Source: Sipunculus nudus
Lineage: Eukaryota > Annelida > Sipuncula > Golfingiida > Sipunculidae
NCBI GenBank assembly: GCA_026874595.1
Contig: CM049319.1
Coordinates: 53,084,917 to 53,148,916, forward strand
DNA length: 64,000 bases
Direction: 5' to 3'
The translations under genes were made by a program, and so were the position numbers. Under the pieces are notes generated by a model. It ran no database searches. It was not told the origin of the DNA and saw nothing but the letters and a program-made list of their open reading frames with translations. Positions 36,973 to 46,560 of this stretch are shown in pieces. Position 1 is the first letter of the stretch, and every line of letters begins with the position of its first letter.

Positions 36973-37254
36973 GTGGCAGGACTGAAATTTACTGCACAGG
37001 AGAGAGCTTCACTCTGAAATGTGAACCACCATTACGTGTGCGAGTGTACCATGCCTGGTACGGTCGGAGGTCGGATTCGGTCTGTGGGACGGACGTGAGC
37101 ACGTGTGACGCTAATCCGAATAAAACGGACATAACAACACTGAGACAGATGTGCGACCAGAGAACTAACTGTACGTCTACTGTGTCGGGTGATGTGTTTG
37201 GAAACCTATGTCCAGGGGTGACCAAATATCTTGTTGTCCACTACTCATGTGTAG
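36973..37254 (+). CDS. Lectin gene exon 3: SUEL-type lectin domain
   Basis: A symmetrical phase 1-1 exon of 94 codons (acceptor GGAACACAG, donor GTAG|GTGGGT) encoding one complete SUEL/rhamnose-binding lectin domain (residues about 103-196). Family marks are the EIYC start, the ESFTLKC strand, the YGR sugar-contact motif in HAWYGRRSDSVC, several conserved Cys, and the C-terminal FGNLCPGVTKYLVVHYSC. Typical members read DPCPG where this has NLCPG, so the DP of that signature is altered. Such domains bind L-rhamnose or D-galactose. The phase 1-1 layout is the usual one for shuffled extracellular domains. Confidence 0.9.
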
Positions 37255-37871
37255 GTGGGTGAATCTTTTAAAATCAAAATCTGCCGCTCAAGTTTGAGCA
37301 ATTGTATTCCAAATCCCTTTAGATAATCATATAACAGATTTGCCTTTTTGAATTTATGGATATAGATTTTCATAAAATGAAACGTTTTTTTCTGGTATCT
37401 TTTTCTCTTTTTATTCCCCCCTCTCCCGAAAAAAAATGTTGTCATTGTTTAATTTGCTGTCAGCAGTGCACGTCCCGAGTCAATTAAAATCATCAATGAC
37501 ACTAGCCACAGGAACACAAAAAGAACCCCATGACAAATAAATCTAGATCTCTCTGTAGGCTTTTACAGATTGATAGACTAATGTCATTTCTAATTCTTGT
37601 CCGTGACGTCACAATTTGAATCAAGCAATTCGGCACGAATGCACCTGGGAGTATAAGCTGAAAGAAAGAATACAAACACGTTTTGGGGAGCATCCCACAT
37701 TAAGGTCTACCAACACGGCGGAGACTAGCATACCTTAGAATGCATATTGCAGTTAATACCATATATTAGCCTTTTTGATTGTTACCCATCCTTATAAAAA
37801 ATTGCATGTTTGAGAGAAATGTCACTTGCACAGAGGGAATAACTGCATGCTATTAAAACAAGCTGATTAAA

Positions 37872-38474
37872 TAAGCTACGATTCCTTTTAGCGGTTGAGT
37901 CTGAGGCTGTGGCGGCGGTATGCGGTTGCAGTAAGCGGCTGTGTCAAAACCCATTCCTTTTATGCGGTCTCGGTTGCGGATAAAATGTATATTTGTACAT
38001 GTATAATGTAGATGTGACAAACATAATTTGTAAATATAATATGTATAATATTTATATATAATATAAATTATATATGTATTTATATTTGCATTGTAAAAAG
38101 TGGCCGTGCAAGATTTAGAAACCAGCTTCTTGAATCGAACAGTGATACATGTACTGCGCAGATCACTTACCAGTGAATGACAGGCAAATGTTACACATAT
38201 TTACAATGGTTTAATTAACTCTCTGTTTTCAGACAGAGAACTTTTTTTCCTCGTGGCATATCCTGTTGAAACCTCTATTAACCTATACAACTGAGCGGAA
38301 TTTAATTTTTATATGTCGGTACGGTCGCTACATGATCTGACAAAATGTTTGACAGGTCGGATACGTACCGCAACCGCATAAAAGGAATCGGTCCTTCATA
38401 ATATCCTTTGCCCGACTCTATCCTTAACCGCGACCGTACCGCGGCCGCAACCGTGAAAAAGGAATCGTAGCTTA
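37872..38474. mobile_element. 603-bp MITE with TA ends in lectin intron 3
   Basis: Left end TAAGCTACGATTCCTTTT and right end GGAATCGTAGCTTA are inverted, with TA at both extremities, fitting a Tc1/mariner-type target duplication. Sub-terminal regions hold more inverted GCGGTTGCGG-type motifs and two internal copies of ATTCCTTTTATGCGG, one inverted. There is no transposase. Its terminal AAATAAGCT..GATTCCTT and the internal GCGGATAAAATG closely resemble parts of the 118-bp satellite unit in intron 2. Confidence 0.75.
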
Positions 38475-38559
38475 AGACCACCATCTTCTATTTTGATGAC
38501 TGTTGAACTAACTGGTGTGGCCATTCTTCTGGTAATTTTGTTTTCTTCTTCTTTTATAG

Positions 38560-38657
38560 CCGCGGCTTACTCCGTGAGTCAAGTACATACGCTGAACGAA
38601 AGTGACGTCATTTCCCGTTTAAATATCACGCAAGAATCCTGCGTCGTGGAATGTGAG
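38560..38657 (+). CDS. Lectin gene exon 4: linker and second PAN-like start
   Basis: Acceptor TCTTCTTCTTTTATAG with a strong pyrimidine tract, donor GAG|GTATCA. It enters in phase 1 and leaves in phase 0. It encodes a Ser/Asn-rich linker with N-glycosylation sequons (NES, NIT) and ends in ESCVVECE. The next exon completes this into a PAN-like Cys pattern. An upstream ATG at 38493 would give a hydrophobic leader in the same frame, so an alternative start here cannot be excluded, but the splice phase favours an internal exon. Confidence 0.65.
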
Positions 38658-38975
38658 GTATCAAAAATTTCCTTTACACCTAAGAGCATTTTTAGATGAT
38701 TCTTGGTGTGTAGTTTAAATTATAATGGAGACTTCACTCAGAAGTTTGTTCCAGTCAAATTATTAAACATTTCACTTGGTTCATCTTCAATTCACATAAT
38801 GGCCAAGACATTTATAATCGAAATTGAAGAAAAGATGCGTCAGCTTTTTCTTTATCTCCACCCAATAATTATCAAAATGTTTTAGATCTATTCTTTGTTA
38901 ATATTACTTTGATTAAAATAGAGTAGTCAAAACTACACATAAATATCAGATTGGAAATACGAAATAATTCGGTAA

Positions 38976-39165
38976 TTTGAATTTAATAGATAAATATGAT
39001 AAGAGTGTATATAAAACATTTCATTTATTTATACTATTATCATCCCGTAAAACTTTCTTCAACTGAGATGTTAATATTATATTGTTTGAAGAGTAATTAT
39101 TTTACTTTCAGCGGACTGCAAGAAATTTTTATTCATTGAAAAGGAGGACTGCGTTTTGATGAATT
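38976..39165 (+). pseudogene. Broken tandem duplicate of lectin exon 5
   Basis: A 195-bp tandem duplication covers intron plus exon. CGGACTGCAAGAAA occurs at 39112 and 39307, and the preceding intron text (TTTATTTATACT, CCCGTAAAA, TTGTTTGAAGAGTAATT) is shared in order. The upstream copy lacks the six bases ATCACA after its acceptor and reaches a stop in the phase-0 frame. The match to the real exon ends early, with no donor. It looks like a dead exon copy. Confidence 0.75.
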
Positions 39166-39299
39166 TGCATTTAGTAGATATATATGATATGTGTTAATAT
39201 AAAACATTCAATTTATTTATACTTTAATCACCCCGTAAAAACTTCTTTAAATTTAGATTTTAATAAAGTTTTGTTTGAAGAGTAATTGTTTACATTCAG

Positions 39300-39411
39300 A
39301 TCACAGCGGACTGCAAGAAATTCTTATTCAGCGAGAATGAGGGCTGCGTGTTGATGAGACAGTGGTCACCGGGCGGTAATAACGTCACAGGCGCAGCACT
39401 GTATACCGGAG
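39300..39411 (+). CDS. Lectin gene exon 5: second PAN-like domain
   Basis: Acceptor TTTACATTCAG, donor GGAG|GTAAAT. It enters in phase 0 and leaves in phase 1. It encodes ITADCKKFLFSENEGCVLM followed by a Gly/Asn-rich end with an NVT sequon. Joined to exon 4, the pattern C-x3-C...C-x3-F...C-x-L matches a short PAN/apple module (residues about 217-266). Confidence 0.65.
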
Positions 39412-39645
39412 GTAAATCAATGTCAACTGCTGTTAGGATTATTCAGAGCTTGACTGGTTCACCTCTAATCGGTTCACACATTTTATATCTGAGTATCTTT
39501 AATTGCGATCATGTCCTCAATATTACAATCACAGATATTAAATGCACTATAGACTGGTCTAGTTTATATAGCCAGGTATGCTTAGTTATGGGCGATATAT
39601 GCCCGACAGCACAAACGGTTACGACGTGAGACACTCATGGATTTT

Positions 39646-39647
<2 letters not shown>

Positions 39648-39732
<85 letters not shown>
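39648..39732. repeat. (TA)n microsatellite
   Basis: Near-pure TA of about 85 bp in the lectin gene. Confidence 0.95.
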
Positions 39733-39733
<1 letters not shown>

Positions 39734-39744
39734 AGAAATACCTC

Positions 39745-39915
39745 AAAATGACCACCACCAAACGAGACCTTGATAAAGTGGTCGCATTTTAAAGATGATC
39801 GTCTAAGCGAGGTCTTATATAATTAGCTTAAACGAATTTTGACCGTGGACAAAAGGTCATTATTTTTAGGTGGTTCCTTATGAGTTTGTCGTTTTGCGAG
39901 GTTTTACTATAAGTA
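39745..39915. mobile_element. Short MITE-like element, copy 2 (relative at 9265-9455)
   Basis: Shares the GTGGTCG / GATCGTCT / GCGAGGTTTTACTA series with the copy at 9265-9455. It sits directly after the TA microsatellite. Confidence 0.5.
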
Positions 39916-40512
39916 TATGTATAAAAGTCGATGGCTGCATCACAGTTCAGCCCTGCTCCTACACGTTCCAATCAGATTACAACTTAATCCAATTTGAATG
40001 TGGAGGTCACTAACTTATTTAGTAAGTTTAATAACACCTATACAAACGTCAGCCTTGTGACCTTTCATCAAGTTTTCATCTTTATAATTGAGGTATCCCC
40101 TTATAACAGTGAAGGACGGTAGCCTCAATGGGCCTATAACACAAGGGTTAAGAACCATTTAATTAAATAATGAAATATTTTACGTTGATCTATATCACCT
40201 ACAACAATGTTGGACTATTCACACATGGTGTGTTTGTGTGTCGGGGGGGGGGGGGGTCGATATTATAGGCACCGCATGGAAGACAGCAACCCACTGCATG
40301 TTTTCTCCCTACTTTGATTGCCTATTTAACCCAATTATATTATATTTAAATTCAAAAACGCCTTAAATATAATTTTTCAAACATTTCGTAGCTTCCACTT
40401 GCACAAAAAAAAAACTAAGAATGAAACCTTTATAACTATCTGTTTTGCGTTTCATGGGTTTTTTTCCCACAGACTGGTAGTCCCTGCTACTTTCAGCAAC
40501 TCATATATATAG

Positions 40513-40725
40513 GTACAACGGACCAATATATACAGCTTAGGGTACAAGGTTATCCTGTCACCTCTTATGAATATGCAACCGAGCGGTGTGGGAGTGATCG
40601 TGATGTGCAACATTGTAATACAAATATTGATTGCGGATTGGAAAAGGATATTATTGGCCAATATAGCGCTGGATATTATGTCATCCGGTCACTTCCGGTG
40701 ATATCGTTTGTGAATATCCAACGTC
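40513..40725 (+). CDS. Lectin gene tentative exon 6: unassigned Cys-containing segment
   Basis: Open segment encoding YPVTSYEYATERCGSD, then HCNTNIDCG and a YYVIRSLPVISFV strand-like stretch. No family is recognised. Strong splice sites exist slightly outside it (TTTTTTTCCCACAG|ACTGG at 40472/40473 and CGTAG|GTATTC at 40729/40730), but they give phases 0 and 2 and do not fit the neighbouring exons. The inner pair used here (ATATATAG|GT and GTC|GTAGGT) gives phase 1-1 and fits, though the sites are weaker. Exons 5 and 7 also join in phase without it, so it may be a cassette exon or part of another transcript. Confidence 0.4.
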
Positions 40726-41314
40726 GTAGGTATTCTGAATATTAATCAGTGCAATCTAATTTTCTAAATACTGGGCTGGCCTTTAGGTTACCCCCTTTAT
40801 GCCAATGATCGTACACAGTCCTGTGATTCTGCAGGCATCTTCATTACTGGGCCTAGTGTTTAAAATATTTGAATATTCGTCTATGTTCGAGATGAAGTCT
40901 TGGCATGACCTTAGGTTTCATACCTTTCTCTTCCTATGGGTACAAGTGGAAGCGGGACACTAAGAAATATAATATTTCAGGCGTTTGTGAGCAGATAACG
41001 GCATATTTTGGATAAATAACCACTCCAAGTTGGTTAAAACTAGATTGATTAATGATACGATAAGCTAAAACGACCCCTTCCCATTGTGATAATTAAGTGT
41101 CTGTGGGTATTAGTATCACCCTAACCGTCCACAAATTTAATCAAAACCTTTTTTTCAGAGAGGTTGCAAACTGACAAACCAACCAACGGGGGAAAACATA
41201 TCTTACACTCTAGAGAAGGGTAAATGAAAACACACCAGACTTTACTTCTCATAAAATCAGATAAATGTTGAAATATTTCTGCTTGGCCTGAAGCCGGGTT
41301 GCATTACTTGGCAG

Positions 41315-41539
41315 GGGCTGGTTTCGTGATCAGAGACGGCCAGTGTCCTGCACTCACATTGGAAGAACTTCACGTGACCGCAGCAGAGTGCGCGCGCAGA
41401 TGTCTGGTTGAACACAGGCTCCTTTGTAAGAGTTTCTCTTACACCTACAAAAATGACTCCGCGGTGAACTGCTGGATCAGAGCAGACAAATGTAAAATGT
41501 CTCTAGACATCTCGCAAGGGGTCGCCACTTACCGAAAAT
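41315..41539 (+). CDS. Lectin gene exon 7: PAN/apple domain
   Basis: Symmetrical phase 1-1 exon of 75 codons (acceptor TTACTTGGCAG, donor AAAAT|GTAAGC). It encodes a clear apple/PAN domain: AGFVIRDGQC at the start, AAECARRCL, LLCKSFSYTYKN, AVNCWIRADKC, and a final VATYRK strand (residues about 338-412). The Cys order and the central C-K-S-F-x-Y core are typical. Such domains mediate protein or carbohydrate contacts outside the cell. Confidence 0.8.
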
Positions 41540-42894
41540 GTAAGCCATCCTTTGATTACTCTTCTTTAATAATATATCATATTACGTCCCTACTTTGTTT
41601 CATCGACCTATAATGACATTAAGAATATTTTATCGTAACCATGTTTCTGTCTCTAGCATTGCTAGAAACTTTGTCCAACTAGCGGTATATAAACGATACA
41701 AGCTGAACTTGCTTACATAGTTGTATCGCCATGCTTATACTTCAATGAACAAATAAAGAGGTTTGTTCTAAATTTTAAACTGACAGTTTTTCATCTTTTA
41801 TCCGGACGATATCTGGATAAAAAATGCATTTAGTCTGTTTGATTGGTATATCCAAAGCAACTTTACATAATAGTTAATTGTCTTAAATGTTATACCTTTT
41901 GTTTTTATGGGTCTGAAACTACCTGACTTCTCAGACACAGCCTGTCGTCATATCAAACATGGTTGGTTGCATGACATCTGCCACTAGGGGACGACCTTGT
42001 GCAATATAAATAAGACTGTCACTCATCTCTTTGCCTTTTTCATATGAATTCTTGAGATCATAAATTTTATTGTACTTGGTATATCCTGCATGTATGGTTT
42101 GTAAACTTAGAAATTTAAGCATGACCTAAACAACGCATTTTTTTCTGCTGGTTCATTCTTTCTTTTGTTTTTATGCTAGTTCATTCTTTCTTTTTGCTTA
42201 TACCCTAGTGCCTGCTTTCTTTTGCTTTTCTTAAACTCTGTCCCATTCTTTCATTTGCATTCTTTTACGGTAATGTATTCTTTATTTTGCTTTTACGCTG
42301 GTGCTCTATTCCTTTGCTTTTACGCTAGTGCATTCATTCTGTCGTTTCCCTTTACGCAGGTGCATGCTTTCTTTTGCGTTTACGCTGGTGCATTATTTCT
42401 TTTGCTTTTACGCTAGTGCATTCATTCTGTCGTTTCCCTTTACGCAGGTGCATGCTTTCTTTTGCGTTTACGCTGGTGCAATTTTTTCTTTTGCTTTTAC
42501 GCTTATGTATTCTTTCTTTTGCTTTAACGTTGATGCCTTCTTTCCATTGCCTGCTGCAAATTCTTTGATCAATAATTGTCGTATAAACTGTTTTAACTTC
42601 TTTCTGTCTTCAGAACCAAATTTACACATCACGGATTTGGCCAAGATGAAGAGAGATTACATGTTTGTCTGTGTCTGTCTGGTTGTCCGTCTGTCTGTAG
42701 CATTGTTTGTCTGTCTTTGTTCAAAAGATCATAAAGATATTCGATTTGTATTAAGTGGAGAGTAGGTCCTCGAGTCATATTGTTATTATAATAAAATACA
42801 ATTATTTGTTTTATATGTCATATCTCACCTATTCTCCCAAATATCAGCTGAGGTATAGCAGTTCTAATGGTGCTGGTTTTCCCGTGTTTTTTAG
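41540..42894. other. Lectin intron 7 with T-rich minisatellite
   Basis: Contains the 42130-42560 minisatellite. An acceptor-like site at 42616 (TCTGTCTTCAG) would create a stop when joined to exon 7, so it is not used in the model. Confidence 0.5.
42130..42560. repeat. ~28-30 bp T-rich minisatellite with 80-bp higher order
   Basis: Units of the type CTTTCTTTTGCTTTTACGCTGGTGCATT repeat with variants. A larger block beginning GTGCATTCATTCTGTCGTTTCCC occurs at about 42337 and 42416. Long open frames here are low-complexity artefacts. Confidence 0.8.
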
Positions 42895-43178
42895 CCACCC
42901 GTTTGCATCACCTTATGTACCGTTCGGGGAGTTACGTCGTCAGTGAACGTGACGCTGTTTGTTCTCAAATACAAGCACACACCGCTACTCTGCAGGAAAT
43001 GACGTCATCGTGGGAGCGTGGATATGCCAGGTGCCAGTGTGGATGGACAGCCGATGAAGAACCACGTTTTTCAATGACGTTCTCCGCCGCAGGGTGTCTG
43101 GGGCCCAATGTGAACGTCTGCGATTGGATCTCACCTTCCTCTGTCTTAGCTGTGTACTGTTATCGGGAAAATGAATAA
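42895..43178 (+). CDS. Lectin gene exon 8: C-terminal Link-like module and stop
   Basis: Acceptor CCCGTGTTTTTTAG, entering in phase 1, with TAA at 43176-43178. It encodes residues about 413-506. The pattern AVCSQIQAHTATLQEMTSSW, GYARCQCGWTADEE, an FSM strand, AAGCLG, NVCDW and finally AVYCYRE follows the order of a Link (hyaluronan-binding) module: Cys, an A-x-L-x-E-M helix, W, GY-x-x-C-x-C-G-W-x-x-D, then later Cys. I infer an invertebrate Link-like fold. Hyaluronan binding is not implied. AATAAA at 43174-43179 overlaps the stop codon and could be a polyadenylation signal only if the 3' UTR is very short. Confidence 0.65.
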
Positions 43179-43815
43179 AATGCTGTAACATTAAGAAATA
43201 ATGTTAACAACGAGGACTCTCGTGCTTCTCAATTTTATTTGGAAAAACTCTTATTAAATGATAGGTCATATTACGCTTCATCTTTCTTCCTGATTCATCC
43301 ACCTAGTGTGACATGAAGACTGATATCGTAGAAATGTTCCCCTCTCCAGCAAAACAGGAATGGATCACCAACCAGCCAAGCGAATACCGCCCTAATTAAT
43401 GAACCATTTTTACCAATAGAGGTTTGGGAAATATCTTATCAAAGGTTGCTCTCCTGAAAAAAAAAGATTAAATAATGGTGTCTTGGTGCACAAATTAAAT
43501 CCCACCTAATTCCATCCATTGCAAAATGTTTAATTCACTCCAAATCCAAGATGGCCACCATTATAAGGGATGAAATGTTTAAATGGTAATAATTCTATAA
43601 CTGCGTGACATAGATGTTACTGATGTCTGTTTTATTGTGAGCTTTTGACATGTCTCTTTTGTTGTGCGCTGTTGGCATTCTGGTTCGTGTTTGGCTCGGA
43701 CCCTGGGCGTTGCTATGCTACAGCGGTCCTGCCAGTCTGGGGCTTTCTCGGCTGGCCGGCCCACGTGTGAACCCTGATATGTAGAAACACAGCATTCGTT
43801 GTTCTAGATGTTTCC
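43179..43815. other. Downstream of lectin gene
   Basis: No gene recognised. CCAAGATGGCCACCA near 43545 belongs to a small dispersed motif seen also at about 44890 and, inverted, at about 53500. Confidence 0.35.
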
Positions 43816-44400
43816 TGTAACGTGTGTACTATTGGGTTCTTTGGATTGTTCGAGAAATGGAAAGTTCTCGGCTTGAGCTGAAAAGTTATAAATAAGGGGC
43901 TGTGTTTTAGAGCCGGGAGAGAGGAGAGATATATTCCAGCGGACACAGAAGAGTGTAAGTCAGTTTGTGGACCTTTTTCCTATAATTGCGGCAGTTATAG
44001 CTTTTCTTCGAATTTGTAACGGATTTTATTGTCTTCAGTTTGCCTTTGGGATTACTATCAGAACTTCACTGTTGGATTACAACGGATTGATTTTGTGAAT
44101 GAACTGGACTGTTATTCTCTGAGAAGACTTATATGAACTGTTCATCTGGGTTGTAAGTTATAAAGGACTTGTTGTCGCTGTGACGGTGGTGATATCCAGG
44201 TACCGTACACTTTATTTATATACTTTTTTATAAAAGTATATTGATTTGCTGTTGTACTGTTGTTATACTGTGAAATTGTATTGATTTAGTGTATTGCAAT
44301 GTTAGGATTGTTTAAAGAATAAATTATAATTATTTGTTAACAAAAAACCACTGACTTATTTTTTCATTCCCCTAGACAATTCACGCTGCCTAGAGTTACA
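43816..44400 (+). mobile_element. Probable solo LTR (585 bp)
   Basis: Begins TGTAACGTG and ends GAGTTACA, so TGTAAC and GTTACA are inverted ends with TG...CA. A TATA-like TTATAAATAAGG lies at about 43886-43898 and AATAAA at about 44319, in U3-R-U5 order. There is no second copy or coding interior. A target duplication is not evident (TTTCC versus GAATC), so boundaries or history are uncertain. Confidence 0.55.
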
Positions 44401-44559
44401 GAATCTGATTTTTTTTTATCTCCATTACAAACTTTATGTTCATCACAACTACGTGATCTGTTGATATTAGGTTTCGTAACATAGAAAAACCATTTAAGTT
44501 GTCATTTCTGTCACAACTGTAAGATGTCCTTTCATTTGGTGACACTTCTGAGGTCATAA

Positions 44560-44730
44560 AAGGTACATACAATACTAGTGTAGATGGGGATGTATTTCCG
44601 TAGGAATTTGATGCCCAAATTGCGAAAATAACTGATTTAGCATAAACAAGATATGAAATAATGGAAAATGTTTGGTAACAAATTTTCATATCCCTCCAAC
44701 ACCGAAAATCCAAGATAGCCGCCTTCACCC
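44560..44730 (-). repeat. Dispersed repeat family C, copy 1
   Basis: Inverse of 53440-53640. Shared words include GGAAAATGTTTGGTAACAAATTTT / AAAATTTGTTACCTAACATTTTCC and CCAAGATAGCCGCC / GGCGGCCATCTTGG. Confidence 0.6.
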
Positions 44731-45278
44731 TTGGGAACAATGGAGCGTTGGGGATATAGTGTACTTGCACGTGTAACAGAACGTTTTCTTAGGAATTGAA
44801 TAAGATAGTGCTTGCTTTAATTTTTATTTGCACTTAAGCTGATGAATGAATGCAGGTTATATTTATTTTTTGCGCCCTGTGACCCCAAGGAATCCAAGAT
44901 GGCCACCACTGCAGTCTTAACTGCAGTCTTAGATAATGCTATGATACTGAAGTTGTCGCTTAAAACTTAATGATATTGGATCGATTTTCTACGTCCTATA
45001 ATGTGTTCTGTCGATTGCAACTAAAAAGGAGTTTTGTTATGACCTCTGTGACCCCAGGAAAGTGCGGCCATGGCAATCTTAACATAGAGATAATGATAAA
45101 ACTTAATGATATTAGATAATTGGATCGATTTATACTTCTGTTAAGTTCTGTTAAATGCAACTAACCAGGATTTGTCGGAAGTTACAGAGGGTACGCAAGG
45201 TCAAAGTCAAATATATATGTTGGAGCCTGTTTGCGGATCTGGCCCATCTGCCGATGGGCTTGGCCCATATGAGGATCC

Positions 45279-45318
45279 GTTATTGGGCTGCCCATCTGCA
45301 GATGGGCAGCCCAATAAC
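45279..45318. repeat. 40-bp perfect palindrome in transposon terminus
   Basis: GTTATTGGGCTGCCCATCTG joins head-on to its exact inverse with no spacer. The right arm carries a near-identical palindrome at about 47210-47250 with one change (AGTCC for AGCCC). It can form a 20-bp-stem hairpin in single-stranded DNA. Confidence 0.9.
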
Positions 45319-46388
45319 AGATTTGATACCATGCACTTTCTGGCCCGTCTGCAGATGGGCTCGGCCCAATAACCGATTTTACTTTTTGTTAGTTTTGCGT
45401 TATTTTTTTATTATCTTGATGACTTTTTGACTCAGACAAACATTTCTCAGAACTTAAATGGATTTGCCTGCTCTTGGAGTGTCCAACACATTTGTTATTT
45501 CCTCTAAAGCCAAGCTCGGAGAAGAGGTCAGCAAGTATTTACGGGTAGTCCCTGTTGATAGTCTGTTTTATATACTTCGCCAAGAACATCCGCCAGAGGG
45601 AGGTGGACCATGCAGGATATCGAAAGACCTATGTCCGTGTTAGTGCTTCGTTTATCATGTAAGGTGTATCCGATATTTAGTTGATGAATTGGTCATACCT
45701 AAATGCGTTTACCCTTTAGTGTTATTATAGTGTTAGTGACAACCAAGTTAACTAGAAAGCACTCACAGAGCACATGCCTCCGCCACCGCCTGTATACGTA
45801 TACCAATGAAAGTACACTCGGTTATATGACATGAAATAGTATATGACCTTTTAGACAAAAAGGTCCAACCCTATCAAAATAGTGTGCCATTTAAACCACC
45901 GTATTATAGATTATTATATAGATTTATCTTACATATATGTTTATTGTCCCGAATCTGAACAGGGTCTATAAATAAGTTTAGAATAGTTCCTAATAAGCTG
46001 AGCTAAATTTTTATTCGATAACAGTATCCCACACAGACCGAAATTATTAATATGCAAGTATTAACTACGAATTTAGGTAGTTTTATCGTATAAATTTTAT
46101 CTATTCATTATTTATTTTCTGAGTATAAAGTATAATTATATTTATCCAAAATAGTTTATAAGGAGTCTTGTCACAATTTAAATTTTATATTTATATTTAT
46201 ATTTTATTAATAAAAATATATTTATATATTAAACATCTCGATCATTGCTTGTTTCAGAGATCTATCTATTTATCAGTTGTATCTTATAAATTGTTATTTG
46301 TTAAAAATAAGATTAACTTATGTTAAACTATGTTACTGTGAAAGATATGTAAAACATAACCCTATCGTTTTGTTTAAATTTATTTTAT

Positions 46389-46560
46389 GGCGTTTTTGCT
46401 CTGGCCTTTGCAAAGATACTACTCTCCGGCAATGACCCCTGCAGCCAAAACTACATGTAACCTCGGCATCATCTCTGTGATAACCTGAAAAAAAGGAGTA
46501 CTGTCCGACTTCCCTGCTGCTCTCATCACCAGGACGCCAACAACTCTGTGCGAAGGCTAA
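46389..46560 (+). pseudogene. Ulp1/C48-like cysteine protease fragment
   Basis: Reads GVFALAFAKILLSGNDP, then a Tyr-Met, a stop, and PRHHLCDNLKKRSTVRLP. I recall the order D-C-G-x-F-A-x-A-F-A, L-x-x-G-x-D-P, M-R-x-H-L-x-x-C-L from the region after the catalytic Cys in Ulp1-like proteases that transposons often carry. The catalytic Cys would sit directly before the first Gly, where the sequence here is non-matching AT-rich DNA. The rest of the domain (His, Asp) is missing and a stop interrupts it, so it is inactive. Identification is by pattern memory. Confidence 0.4.

Noticed and set aside
38493-38559. Alternative start giving a second signal-peptide-like leader before exon 4
   Set aside because: The hydrophobic residues coincide with the pyrimidine tract of a strong acceptor, and phase fits an internal exon better.
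42222-42765. Open frames rich in Phe/Leu/Tyr
   Set aside because: They result from the T-rich minisatellite in lectin intron 7, and the acceptor at 42616 would give a stop after exon 7.
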